Shown here piece after piece: positions 17,765 through 25,491 of a stretch of 64,000 nt of DNA; position 1 is the first letter of the stretch; the number at the start of each line of letters is the position of its first letter. A program made the position numbers and the translations under genes. This DNA comes from Aquabacterium sp. A3 (lineage in GTDB: Bacteria > Pseudomonadota > Gammaproteobacteria > Burkholderiales > Burkholderiaceae_C), in contig NZ_JBBPEV010000001.1 in assembly GCF_038069945.1 (NCBI RefSeq), forward strand, positions 1,488,001 to 1,552,000, read 5' to 3'. The notes below the pieces were generated by a model. It had not been told where the DNA came from. It ran no database searches and worked only from the letters and a program-made list of their open reading frames with translations.

Positions 17765-18348
17765 GGACGCACCTCCTGACCACGCCACCACAGCGACAGA
17801 CGCACCTGGGCCTTGACGCCATCGCTGCGGGGATCAGCACGCTGCACATCCAGGCCATCGATGCCCAGGCCAGGCACATGCTGCAAGGCCTGCACCCAGG
17901 CACGCACCGTGTCGTAAGGGCCCTCCACCGGCAGTTGCATGCGCTGCCGCCACAGGCCGTGGCCATCGGCGGTGGTGGGCACCCAGGTCTCTTGCTGGGC
18001 CTGTACCTGCAGCGAGGGCAACTGCAGGCCCAGCGTCTGAGCGCTGCGCCACACCTGCGATTGCAAGGTCATGCGCTGGGTGGCCGGGGGCAAGCGCTGC
18101 CACAAGGCCTGCCAGGCCAGGGTGGGTGTCAAGGCGGGCGTGATCTCGGCGCTGCCAGAGGGCTGACGATCGCGGCTGGCCTGGCGCAGGCCCTCACGCA
18201 CCTGATCGGCCTCCTGCTGTGCGCGGTCCAGATCGGTCTGCAGGCGGGCCATGTCGTGCTGCAAGTACACGGCCAGGCCCATGGCGAGCAAGCCCAGGGC
18301 ACCCGGCAGGCCCAGGCGCTGCACCACGCGGGGCAGGCGGTGCATCAT
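17761..18348 (-). CDS. PilO/GspM-like inner-membrane assembly protein
   Basis: This 195-aa protein has a short cytoplasmic start (MMHRLPRVVQRLG), one transmembrane helix (~16-34) and a coiled coil (~36-65, MARLQTDLDRAQQEADQVRE). A periplasmic ferredoxin-like domain follows (VEGPYDTVRAWVQALQHVPG, then LGIDGLDVQRAD). This matches PilO, MshJ and GspM, which form the inner-membrane platform with PilN/GspL. ATG 18348 overlaps the upstream stop as ATGA. Confidence 0.75.
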   Translation of the reverse strand: MMHRLPRVVQRLGLPGALGLLAMGLAVYLQHDMARLQTDLDRAQQEADQVREGLRQASRDRQPSGSAEITPALTPTLAWQALWQRLPPATQRMTLQSQVWRSAQTLGLQLPSLQVQAQQETWVPTTADGHGLWRQRMQLPVEGPYDTVRAWVQALQHVPGLGIDGLDVQRADPRSDGVKAQVRLSLWWRGQEVRP

Positions 18349-18995
18349 GGCGCGCCTCCACCCGTGATCGGTGGGCTCATGGGCACCTCGGCCTGCACCC
18401 GCCACACCAGCGTGCCCCACCGGGTGTCCACCGGCTCGGACAAACGCTCACGGGACTGGAGTTCTGCCTGCGGCCCCAAGGTGGACAACCACACCAGCGG
18501 GCTGTCGTCGTCGCGGCTCCAGGCCTGCAAACGCACCACGGGCCGCGCCGAGGCGGGCGGCACGGGCGTCCACGATGCCAGGTCCAGCGCCCACTGCGTG
18601 AGCACCAGGCGCTGCTCGGCGGCAGCCAGGGCGGCACCATCCATCTGGGCAGGCCAATCCACCGCCAGCCAGGCGGCCAGCTGCGCCGCACGCCGCCAAC
18701 CGGCATCGTCCAGCACGGGCACCCCAGTTGCCGCGGCCACCGATGCGTCCCCCACCTGCGGGTTCACCGGCGTGTTGACCATGGCCTGTTCACGCTCCAG
18801 GCTCTGCCGTGCGCGCATCAAGCGGGCCACCTCGTCATCGGCCACCTGCAGCGCCATGTGGGCCTGCTGGTGCTGCTGCCAGGCATGCAGGCCCAGGGCC
18901 AGGCCCAGCGCCAGCACGGCCCAGCCCCACACCGAGGAGCGCCAGCGCGGGCCCACCACGTCCAGCTCATCCAGCCACGCGTGCTTCTGGCTCAT
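18345..18995 (-). CDS. PilN/GspL C-terminal-like inner-membrane protein
   Basis: This 216-aa protein has an N-terminal cytoplasmic segment (MSQKHAWLDELDVVGPRWRS), one transmembrane helix (~24-40, VWGWAVLALGLALGLHAW) and a coiled-coil stretch (~45-75). A periplasmic region ends in a Gly/Pro tail. The arrangement matches PilN or the C-terminal half of GspL. It overlaps both neighbours by four bases (ATGA). The sequence itself is divergent, so the family call rests on architecture and operon position. Confidence 0.65.
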   Translation of the reverse strand: MSQKHAWLDELDVVGPRWRSSVWGWAVLALGLALGLHAWQQHQQAHMALQVADDEVARLMRARQSLEREQAMVNTPVNPQVGDASVAAATGVPVLDDAGWRRAAQLAAWLAVDWPAQMDGAALAAAEQRLVLTQWALDLASWTPVPPASARPVVRLQAWSRDDDSPLVWLSTLGPQAELQSRERLSEPVDTRWGTLVWRVQAEVPMSPPITGGGAP

Positions 18996-19642
18996 GCCGG
19001 GCCCCCTGTGCCGCCTTCGGTCCCGGCAGGCTCCGACCACACCGCGCCCAGGCGCCAGGCCTCATCGGCCGGGTGGCCAGCGGTGGGCCCGCGCTGCCAC
19101 TGCACATGGGTGCGCCAATCGCCATCACTCCAGGCCTGCTCGATGGTGGTGGCGCCATCGGCCGGTGCAGGCAAGGCGCCCGCCATCTCAAGGCCCCACC
19201 AGGGCCCCATGCGGTCGATGCGCACATGGTGCTGGGCCGCCAGGCTTTGGACGCCCTCCACCAGGGCGCGCGGCATGGCCGTCACCAGGTGCAACTGAGC
19301 GCCACCGGGTGCGGCATGCACCTGGCGCACCACCCACTCGTCGGCCAGTTGAGACTCGTCCAGCTCCAGCACGGTCAGCCAGGTTTGCAAGGCGTGCTGC
19401 CAGCCCTCGGCCGGGCTCAAGGTGGGGCTCAGGGCCTGGGCATGCACCCAGCGTGAGGCCACACCCAGTTCGTACACCGCCCCAGCCTGCGCGGCAAACT
19501 CGGCCTGCACCTGCGCCAGGGCCTCGTCCACCGTGGCGCAGCCCACGCCCACCCGCCAATGGCGCGGACGCCAGTGCGTTTGAGCGCGTCGCCACAGGGT
19601 GGGCGCCATGCGGCGCCAGTGCAAGGTGTCGCCCATGATCAT
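18992..19642 (-). CDS. Possible GspL/PilM/MshI-like cytoplasmic component
   Basis: This 216-aa protein has no signal peptide or membrane helix. It sits between the GspE ATPase and the PilN-like gene, where GspL's cytoplasmic half or PilM/MshI would be expected. The segment VTAMPRALVEGVQSLAAQHH followed by VRIDRMGPWW recalls the actin-like fold of that group, but the protein is only about two thirds of the usual PilM length. Together with the next gene it would look like a GspL split in two. ATG 19642 overlaps the gspE stop (ATGA). I cannot assign it firmly. Confidence 0.55.
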   Translation of the reverse strand: MIMGDTLHWRRMAPTLWRRAQTHWRPRHWRVGVGCATVDEALAQVQAEFAAQAGAVYELGVASRWVHAQALSPTLSPAEGWQHALQTWLTVLELDESQLADEWVVRQVHAAPGGAQLHLVTAMPRALVEGVQSLAAQHHVRIDRMGPWWGLEMAGALPAPADGATTIEQAWSDGDWRTHVQWQRGPTAGHPADEAWRLGAVWSEPAGTEGGTGGPA

Positions 19643-21204
19643 TCCACCAGGGTGACGCGGTTGAGTTCGTCCACCGAGGTCTCGCCGCGCAACACACAGG
19701 CCAGCGCAGCTTCGCGCAGGTTGCGCATGCCGTGCGCCCGCGCATGGGCCTTGAGCTGCGTCAGCGGAGCCCGCGCCACGATCATGTCGCGCAGGGCATC
19801 GTCCATCAGCAGCACCTCGGTGATGGCCTTGCGGCCCCGGTAGCCGGTGCCCCGGCAGGCCGGGCAGCCCACGGCGCGCATGAAGCGCCCTTGCGCGTCC
19901 AGCGGCACCTGGGCTTGCTGACGCTCGGCAGGCGTCAGCCCATGGGGCTGCGCGCAGTGGGGGCACAAGCGCCGCAACAAGCGCTGCGCCACCACCCCGT
20001 TCAACGCCGAGACCATGTTGTACAGGTCCACCCCCATGTGCATGAAGCGGCCCACCACATCGAACACATTGTTGGCGTGGATGGTGGACAGCACCAGGTG
20101 GCCCGTGAGTGCGGCCTGCGAGGCGATCTGGGCGGTCTCCGCATCGCGGATCTCACCCACCATGACGCGGTCGGGATCGTGACGCAGGATGCTGCGCAAA
20201 CCACGCGCGAAGGTCAGGCCCTTCTTTTCGTTCACCGGGATCTGCACCACACCGGGCAGTTGGTACTCCACCGGGTCTTCGATGGTGATGATCTTGTCGG
20301 CGCCGTCATTGATCTCTTGCACCACGGCATACAGCGTGGTGGTCTTGCCGCTGCCGGTGGGCCCAGTGACCAGCAACAGGCCATAGGGTTTGCGGGCCAG
20401 GCGGCGCACCACCTGGGCATCGTCGTGCTCCAGCCCCAGGCCTTCCAGACTCAAAGCCTGGGCCTCGGTGGCCAGGCGGCTGCGGTCCAGGATGCGCAGC
20501 ACGGCGTCTTCGCCGTAACTGGACGGCATGATCGACACCCGGAAGTCCACATCGCGCGGCGCGGCATCGGCCGAGGCCTGCACGCGGCGCTTGAATCGGC
20601 CGTCTTGCGGCAGGCGGCGCTCGCCGATGTCCAGCTCGGCCAGCACCTTCAAGCGCGACACCAGTTGCTCGGCCACCTCGCGCGAGCCGACATCGCCCAC
20701 GGCCACCATCACACCGTCCAGCCGGTGGCGGATGACCATGCCCGTGGCGGTGGACTCCAGGTGCAGGTCGCTGGCCTGCGCCTTCAGGGCATCAAACAAG
20801 GTGGCGTCCAGCAACTTCACCACCGGGCTGGCCGCGCGGCTCAAGGTGTCGACCGACAGCGCCGCCAGGGCCCCGTCCACGGCCTCATCCACCGTGGGGC
20901 CCACGGCCTCGTCCAGCACACCCCGGGCCTCGAAGGCCTGCTCGCCTTCGGCCAGGCAGGCGCTCAGCGTGGCATCGTCCACCTGCGTCCAGCGCACCGC
21001 CTGCCCGGTGGCGCGGGCCACGGCCTCGCGCACCACAGGGCTGGGCTCGGTGGCGGCCAGGGCCTGCCACACACCCTGGCACCGCCCCACCACCACGCGC
21101 AAGCGCAGGGCCTTGCTCAGGGGCCACACGCCCCAATCGGGCACCAGCGCAGGGGCCTCGACGGGCGGCATCAGGCCGGACACGCTGTGCAGCACCGCGC
21201 TCAT
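19639..21204 (-). CDS. gspE: Type II secretion/type IV pilus assembly ATPase GspE
   Basis: This 521-aa cytoplasmic hexameric ATPase should power pseudopilus assembly. Visible motifs are Walker A GPTGSGKT (281-288), Asp box ITIEDPVEYQ (~306-315), Walker B VMVGEIRDAETA (347-358) and His box GHLVLSTIHANN (368-379). Two CxxC pairs (CPHC 414-417 and CPAC ~455) form the zinc site of GspE/PilB rather than PilT. The N-terminal ~130 residues are short and divergent compared with the usual MshE/GspE N-domain. ATG 21204 overlaps the gspF stop by four bases. Confidence 0.96.
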   Translation of the reverse strand: MSAVLHSVSGLMPPVEAPALVPDWGVWPLSKALRLRVVVGRCQGVWQALAATEPSPVVREAVARATGQAVRWTQVDDATLSACLAEGEQAFEARGVLDEAVGPTVDEAVDGALAALSVDTLSRAASPVVKLLDATLFDALKAQASDLHLESTATGMVIRHRLDGVMVAVGDVGSREVAEQLVSRLKVLAELDIGERRLPQDGRFKRRVQASADAAPRDVDFRVSIMPSSYGEDAVLRILDRSRLATEAQALSLEGLGLEHDDAQVVRRLARKPYGLLLVTGPTGSGKTTTLYAVVQEINDGADKIITIEDPVEYQLPGVVQIPVNEKKGLTFARGLRSILRHDPDRVMVGEIRDAETAQIASQAALTGHLVLSTIHANNVFDVVGRFMHMGVDLYNMVSALNGVVAQRLLRRLCPHCAQPHGLTPAERQQAQVPLDAQGRFMRAVGCPACRGTGYRGRKAITEVLLMDDALRDMIVARAPLTQLKAHARAHGMRNLREAALACVLRGETSVDELNRVTLVE

Positions 21205-22328
21205 TGGATCTGCTCCGCCACCTGGAAGATGGGCAGGTACATCAGCACCACGATGCCGCCAATCACCACGCCCATCACCAGCATCAGCACCGGGTTGACC
21301 ACCTTGCCCACCCAGTCGGTGAAGCGGGCCAACTCTTCGTCGTAGAAGTGCGCGGCGCGCTCCAGCATGGGGCCCAGCTCGCCGGTTTGTTCGCCCACGC
21401 GCACCATGCGCACCGACACGGGCGTGACCAGCTGCTCGGCCTGCAAGGCCTCGGACAGGCGCTGGCCTTCGGCCACACGCTGGCGCGCCCGGTCCAGGGC
21501 TGGCCGCAGCACCGCGCCCATCAGCTCGGCCGACGAGCCCAGGGCCGACACCACCGGCACCCCGGCCTGCAGCAGCAGCCCCAGCGTGCGGTACAGCGAG
21601 GCCAGCTCGATCAAGCGCAGGCGCTCACCCACCACCGGCGCTTGCCACAGGCGCGCGCCCACCCACTGCCGCGGGGCGGGCTGGCGCGCAGCCCACACCG
21701 CCAGCGCCAGCACCACCACCAGGCCCATCAAGGCCTGCATCGGGTGCTCGCCCAGCCCCCGGCCCAGTTGCAGCAACAGGCCCGACAACCAGGGCAGCTC
21801 ACCGCCCATGTCATCGTAGATCTCGGCAAAGCGCGGCACCACGAACACCGTCAGGAAGACGATCACCAGCAGGCTGGCGCCGATCAGGATCACGGGGTAG
21901 ATGGCCGCGCCCACCAGCTTGTCGCGCAGGCCCTGCACCCAGGCCAGGTAGGCCGCATGCTGGCGCAAGGCCTGGGTGAGCTGCCCGGTGCGCTGCGCGG
22001 CCTCGATCGAGGCCACCAGCAAGGTGGTGAAGGCCTCAGGCTGCACGCGCATGGCCTGGGCCAGCGTCTGGCCTTCCGACAAGGCCACACACAAGCGCGC
22101 CAGCACCAACGCCACGCTGGCATCGCCTTCTTTTTCCTTCAGGGTCTGCAAGGCCTCATAGAGCGGAATGCCCGCGTCCAGCAGCACGGCCAGCTCCTGG
22201 CAGAACAGACGCCGGGGAAACTCGCGCTGACGCTGCATCAGCCGTGCGGTCCACGGCGCCGAAGTCTGGGCAGACGGGCCCGTCTGCGTGGACTGCAGTC
22301 GGCGTGTGGATGTGGCCAAGGGGTTCAT
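21201..22328 (-). CDS. gspF: Type II secretion inner-membrane platform protein GspF
   Basis: This 375-aa polytopic protein has the family's two repeated cytoplasmic helical domains. The first, ~38-140, contains FCQELAVLLDAGIPLYEALQ; the second, ~245-345, contains ASLYRTLGLLLQAGVPVVSA and GEQTGELGPML. Each is followed by hydrophobic segments, including the C-terminal GKVVNPVLMLVMGVVIGGIV. It anchors the GspE ATPase at the membrane. It starts 10 nt after gspG and overlaps gspE by four bases. Confidence 0.95.
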   Translation of the reverse strand: MNPLATSTRRLQSTQTGPSAQTSAPWTARLMQRQREFPRRLFCQELAVLLDAGIPLYEALQTLKEKEGDASVALVLARLCVALSEGQTLAQAMRVQPEAFTTLLVASIEAAQRTGQLTQALRQHAAYLAWVQGLRDKLVGAAIYPVILIGASLLVIVFLTVFVVPRFAEIYDDMGGELPWLSGLLLQLGRGLGEHPMQALMGLVVVLALAVWAARQPAPRQWVGARLWQAPVVGERLRLIELASLYRTLGLLLQAGVPVVSALGSSAELMGAVLRPALDRARQRVAEGQRLSEALQAEQLVTPVSVRMVRVGEQTGELGPMLERAAHFYDEELARFTDWVGKVVNPVLMLVMGVVIGGIVVLMYLPIFQVAEQIQ

Positions 22329-22338
22329 GCCCGCACCC

Positions 22339-22800
22339 TCACCAATTGCTCACATCGGCGTTTTCGCCATCACCGCCTTCGCGGCCATCCTTGCCCAGCG
22401 AGTACAGGTCGTACTCGCCATGCTGGCCGGGTTGACGGTATTGGTAATCACGGCCCCAGGGGTCTTGGGGCGGGGCCTTGCGCAGGTAGGGGCCCCACCA
22501 GCGGTTCTCGTCGGCCGGCTTGGTCCACAGCGCATCCAGGCCCTGCTCGTTGCTGGGGTAACGGCCGGTGTCCAGGCGATACTGGTCCAGGGCCTTGCCC
22601 AGCGCATCGATCTGGGCGGCCGCCGTTTTGGATTCAGACTTGCCGATCTGCTTGAAAAACTGCGGGCCCACGTAGCCCGCCAGCAAGCCGATGATGACCA
22701 GCACCACCAGCAGTTCCAGCAAGGTGAAGCCCCGCTGGGCCTGTCCAACAGGCGCGAGTTGGCCCCGCACCCGGCCACGGGGCGCTGCACACACGAACAT
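22339..22800 (-). CDS. gspG: Major pseudopilin GspG
   Basis: This 153-aa major pseudopilin opens the operon. A 23-residue leader ends at QRG|FTLLELLVVLV, with Glu5 present. The conserved GspG features follow: ALDQYRLDTGRYPSNEQGLD, then a WWGPYLRKAPPQDPWG stretch and the C-terminal calcium-site region (YSLGKDGREGGDGENADVSNW region). AAGGAA seven bases upstream supports ATG 22800. In GspG the calcium stabilises the pseudopilus. No prepilin peptidase gene is in the window, so processing must come from elsewhere. Confidence 0.95.
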   Translation of the reverse strand: MFVCAAPRGRVRGQLAPVGQAQRGFTLLELLVVLVIIGLLAGYVGPQFFKQIGKSESKTAAAQIDALGKALDQYRLDTGRYPSNEQGLDALWTKPADENRWWGPYLRKAPPQDPWGRDYQYRQPGQHGEYDLYSLGKDGREGGDGENADVSNW

Positions 22801-23010
22801 CTGAGATTCCTTCCGGCATCACCCCACCACGGGGCATGCAATGGGCGTGATCCTATTGGCGCATCGCTGACAGCTTTGTGACAGGCGGCACGGCTTTACA
22901 GGGGCATGGCGCTCTGATGACACGAGCCGCCATGGTCCGCTTGCGCCATGCGCAACGCCATCACGCCGTCACCGGCACGCAGCAGCATGGCAAGCTCCTG
23001 ACACCAACCC

Positions 23011-24216
23011 ATGGGATCCGAGATGCTGACCCTTCGCCCCGTCATCCGCACCGTCACCCTGGCCGTGGCCCTGACCACCGGCCTGAGCAGCGTGGCCCTG
23101 GCCCACGGCCCTCGCCAGTCCGCACCCCAGGCCGACGCCCCCATCGTCATCGGCCACCGGGGCGCATCAGGCTATCTGCCCGAGCACACCCTGGCCGCCT
23201 ACTGGATGGCCATCGAGCAAGGCGCCGACTACGTTGAACCCGACCTGGTGCCCACGCGCGACGGCGTGCTGGTGGCCCGCCACGAAAACGGCATCGCCAT
23301 CCTCAACGCCGATGGCAGCGTGCGTGAAGCCACCACCGATGTGGCCGAGCGCCCCGAGTTTGCCGACCGCCAGACCACGAAGGTGATCGATGGCGTCAGC
23401 ATCACAGGCTGGTTCACCGAAGACTTCACCCTGGCCGAGCTGAAGACGCTGCGCGCCCGTGAGCGTATTCCTCAGCTGCGCACGGCCAACACCCGTTTTG
23501 ACAACATGTTCGAGGTGCCCACGCTGGACGAGGTGCTGCAACTGGTGGAGCGCGCCAACCAGACGCGCCGCCACGCGGCCTTTGCCAAGGGCGGCCTGAA
23601 GGCCATGCTGAAGGTCAAGCCCATCGGCGTGTACCCCGAAACCAAGCACCCGAGCTACTTCGACAGCATTGGCCTGTCGATGGAAGAGCCCCTGGTGCGC
23701 ACCCTGCATCGCCACGGCTATGTGGGCCGCCATGCCGCCGCCTTCATCCAGTCGTTCGAGGTGGGCAACCTGCAGGATCTGGCCCGCATGACCAAGCTGC
23801 CCCTGGTGCAGTTGATCAGCAGCGCCGGCAAGCCTTACGACTTTGTGATCAACGGTGATGCCCGCACCTACGCCGACCTGGCCAAGCCCGAAGGCCTGCG
23901 CTTCATCGCCACCTACGCCCAGGGCGTGGGCGCCAACACCAGCGTGATGATCCCGCTGGTGGGCGGCCGCCTGGGCACCCCCACCCGCTTTGTACAGGAT
24001 GCGCATGCGGCGGGCCTGATCGTGCACGGCTGGACCTTCCGCGCCGAAAACGCCTTCTTGCCCAACGACTTCGACAGCAGCGCCAACCTGGCAGACCTGG
24101 GTGACATGGCCGGGCAGGTGAAGGCCTTCCTGGCGCTGGGCATGGACGGCTTCTTCACCGACCACCCCTTCCTGGGCAAGCAGGCGCGCGACGCTTTTGT
24201 GGCCGAGCAGCCGTGA
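23011..24216 (+). CDS. glpQ: Periplasmic glycerophosphodiester phosphodiesterase
   Basis: This 401-aa secreted enzyme should hydrolyse glycerophosphodiesters to glycerol-3-phosphate and an alcohol. A signal peptide (VIRTVTLAVALTTGLSSVALA) is followed by the GDPD catalytic segment IGHRGASGYLPEHTLAAY. Further on come GADYVEPDLVPTRDGVLV (metal-binding Glu/Asp) and the C-terminal GMDGFFTDHP. A second ATG at 23023 is equally possible. It is monocistronic or paired with the hydrolase gene 36 nt downstream, and divergent from the type II-like operon. Confidence 0.93.
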   Translation: MGSEMLTLRPVIRTVTLAVALTTGLSSVALAHGPRQSAPQADAPIVIGHRGASGYLPEHTLAAYWMAIEQGADYVEPDLVPTRDGVLVARHENGIAILNADGSVREATTDVAERPEFADRQTTKVIDGVSITGWFTEDFTLAELKTLRARERIPQLRTANTRFDNMFEVPTLDEVLQLVERANQTRRHAAFAKGGLKAMLKVKPIGVYPETKHPSYFDSIGLSMEEPLVRTLHRHGYVGRHAAAFIQSFEVGNLQDLARMTKLPLVQLISSAGKPYDFVINGDARTYADLAKPEGLRFIATYAQGVGANTSVMIPLVGGRLGTPTRFVQDAHAAGLIVHGWTFRAENAFLPNDFDSSANLADLGDMAGQVKAFLALGMDGFFTDHPFLGKQARDAFVAEQP

Positions 24217-24252
24217 GCGCGCGCCCGGCCTGATCGGGTTACGCTTGGGGGC

Positions 24253-24873
24253 ATGGATGCTCGCCCTGCCCCCCTCACCCACCTGCTCTACCTGCACGGC
24301 TTTCGCTCGTCGCCCCATTCGTTCAAGGCGCGGATGATCGCGGCGCACGTGGCGGCGCTGAACCAGTCCAGCCCGCCCGAGCAGGCCATCATGTGGCTAT
24401 GCCCGCAATTGCCACCCTCGCCCGACGAGGCGGTGACCCAGGTGCTGGACGCCGTGGCCGACTGGCCGCGCGAACGCATGGCCATCATCGGCTCGTCGCT
24501 GGGCGGCTTTTACGCCACCGCGCTGGGCGAGCGCCTGGGCTGCCGCGTGGCGGTCATCAACCCGGCCGTGGCCCCGGCGCGCGACCTGGCCCGCTACATC
24601 GGCGAGCAAACCAGCTTTCACAACCCTGAAGACCGGTTCTTCTTTCGGCCCGAGTTCGTGCCCTCCTTCGCGGCCCTGCACCCCTACCCCATCACCCGGC
24701 CCGAGCGTTACTGGGCCCTGATCTCCAAAGGGGATGAGGTGCTGAACTGGGAAGAAATGGTGGCGCACTACCCTCACACCACCATGACCGTGCTGCCGGG
24801 CAGCGACCATGCCGTGAGCGATTTCAGCGAGCACCTGCCTGGGCTGCTGCAGTGGCTGGGCTGGCGCCCATGA
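24253..24873 (+). CDS. YqiA/YcfP-type alpha/beta hydrolase (putative esterase)
   Basis: This 206-aa cytoplasmic hydrolase has LLYLHGFRSSPHSFKAR (oxyanion HG motif) near the N-terminus and nucleophile elbow GSSLGG (~78-83). A C-terminal Asp (ISKGDEVLNWEE) and a His (PGSDHAVSDF) complete the catalytic triad. These match the YqiA family, which has esterase activity on short acyl or palmitoyl-CoA-like substrates in E. coli. The physiological substrate here is not predictable. Confidence 0.85.
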   Translation: MDARPAPLTHLLYLHGFRSSPHSFKARMIAAHVAALNQSSPPEQAIMWLCPQLPPSPDEAVTQVLDAVADWPRERMAIIGSSLGGFYATALGERLGCRVAVINPAVAPARDLARYIGEQTSFHNPEDRFFFRPEFVPSFAALHPYPITRPERYWALISKGDEVLNWEEMVAHYPHTTMTVLPGSDHAVSDFSEHLPGLLQWLGWRP

Positions 24874-24893
24874 AAAAAGGGCCCGAAGGCCCT
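24873..24893 (-). terminator. Rho-independent terminator of the small PEP-CTERM gene
   Basis: On the minus strand a 6-bp stem (AGGGCC/GGCCCT, 24878-24893) with a TTCG tetraloop is followed by six Ts (24873-24878). It begins about 35 nt after the small PEP-CTERM gene's stop and abuts the convergent yqiA-like stop. Confidence 0.85.
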
Positions 24894-24928
24894 GCTGGAT
24901 CGTCTGCCGCCGCCGGGGCGGCCAGACA

Positions 24929-25174
24929 TCACTTCTTGCGGCGACGTGCCACCACCACGCCCACCACAGCCACACCAGCGATCAGCATGGCGATGGTGTC
25001 GGCTTCAGGCACGGGCGACACCGCAGAGTTCACATTGCTGTTGAGCAGTGCGTTGTCGTTCGCATTTGCAAACGCGATCGGGTTGAAATTGTCTTTCTTG
25101 TCTTTGGGCGGCGCGTCTGCCGATGCCGACACGGCCACCAAAGAGGCCAGGGCCCATACGATCAACTGTTTCAT
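24929..25174 (-). CDS. Small PEP-CTERM-type protein
   Basis: This 81-aa exported protein has a signal peptide (MKQLIVWALASLVAVSASA) and a short Asn/Ala-rich middle (NPIAFANANDNALLNSNVN). Its C-terminal sorting tag is VPEADTIAMLIAGVAVVGVV, then ARRRKK. The tag is the PEADT variant of PEP-CTERM. The mature part is only about 30 residues, so it may be a structural peptide or a degenerate relative of larger proteins. GGAAGG about eight bases upstream supports ATG 25174. A strong terminator follows. Confidence 0.8.
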   Translation of the reverse strand: MKQLIVWALASLVAVSASADAPPKDKKDNFNPIAFANANDNALLNSNVNSAVSPVPEADTIAMLIAGVAVVGVVVARRRKK

Positions 25175-25491
25175 GAAGATGCCTTCCGCAGGAGGTGCCT
25201 TGCCGTTGAGCGACCAACCCACCCCTTTTGCTGGTCGCCAAATATCATGACGGCATTGTGACCCTGCCTGGGTGGTTTTGCCACCCTCTCCCCCCGGGGG
25301 GGCACAGCACCGACATTGCACAAGGTGGCAAAAGTACACGATAGCCCCCCCTCCGAACGAGGGGGATGCACCTGTCTGGCCGCCACCGCCGCATGAAACA
25401 CCCCTGGCGACGCCGTGCCAAAGTGCACCGCCGCAAGATGGGACAATCAAGGGTTGAAGACCTCTGAAGACCCCTGGTCACCACCCGATCC
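25175..25491. other. Divergent intergenic region rich in inverted repeats
   Basis: These 317 nt separate the small PEP-CTERM gene from the ribonuclease gene. They contain a 6-bp hairpin GGGTGG/CCACCC (25270-25286), a 12-bp palindrome of six C and six G (25290-25301) and a 7-bp hairpin CCCCCTC/GAGGGGG (25347-25365). A perfect 10-bp inverted repeat TTTTGCCACC (25276-25285) / GGTGGCAAAA (25324-25333) spans the first two. I see no coding frame with a ribosome binding site. The repeats may be regulatory or may affect transcript folding. Confidence 0.45.

Noticed and set aside
13611..22800. Canonical general secretion pathway (gspC-M) locus
   Set aside because: Gene order differs, GspL seems split and GspH-K are not recognisable as a set, so the standard label was not applied to the whole operon.
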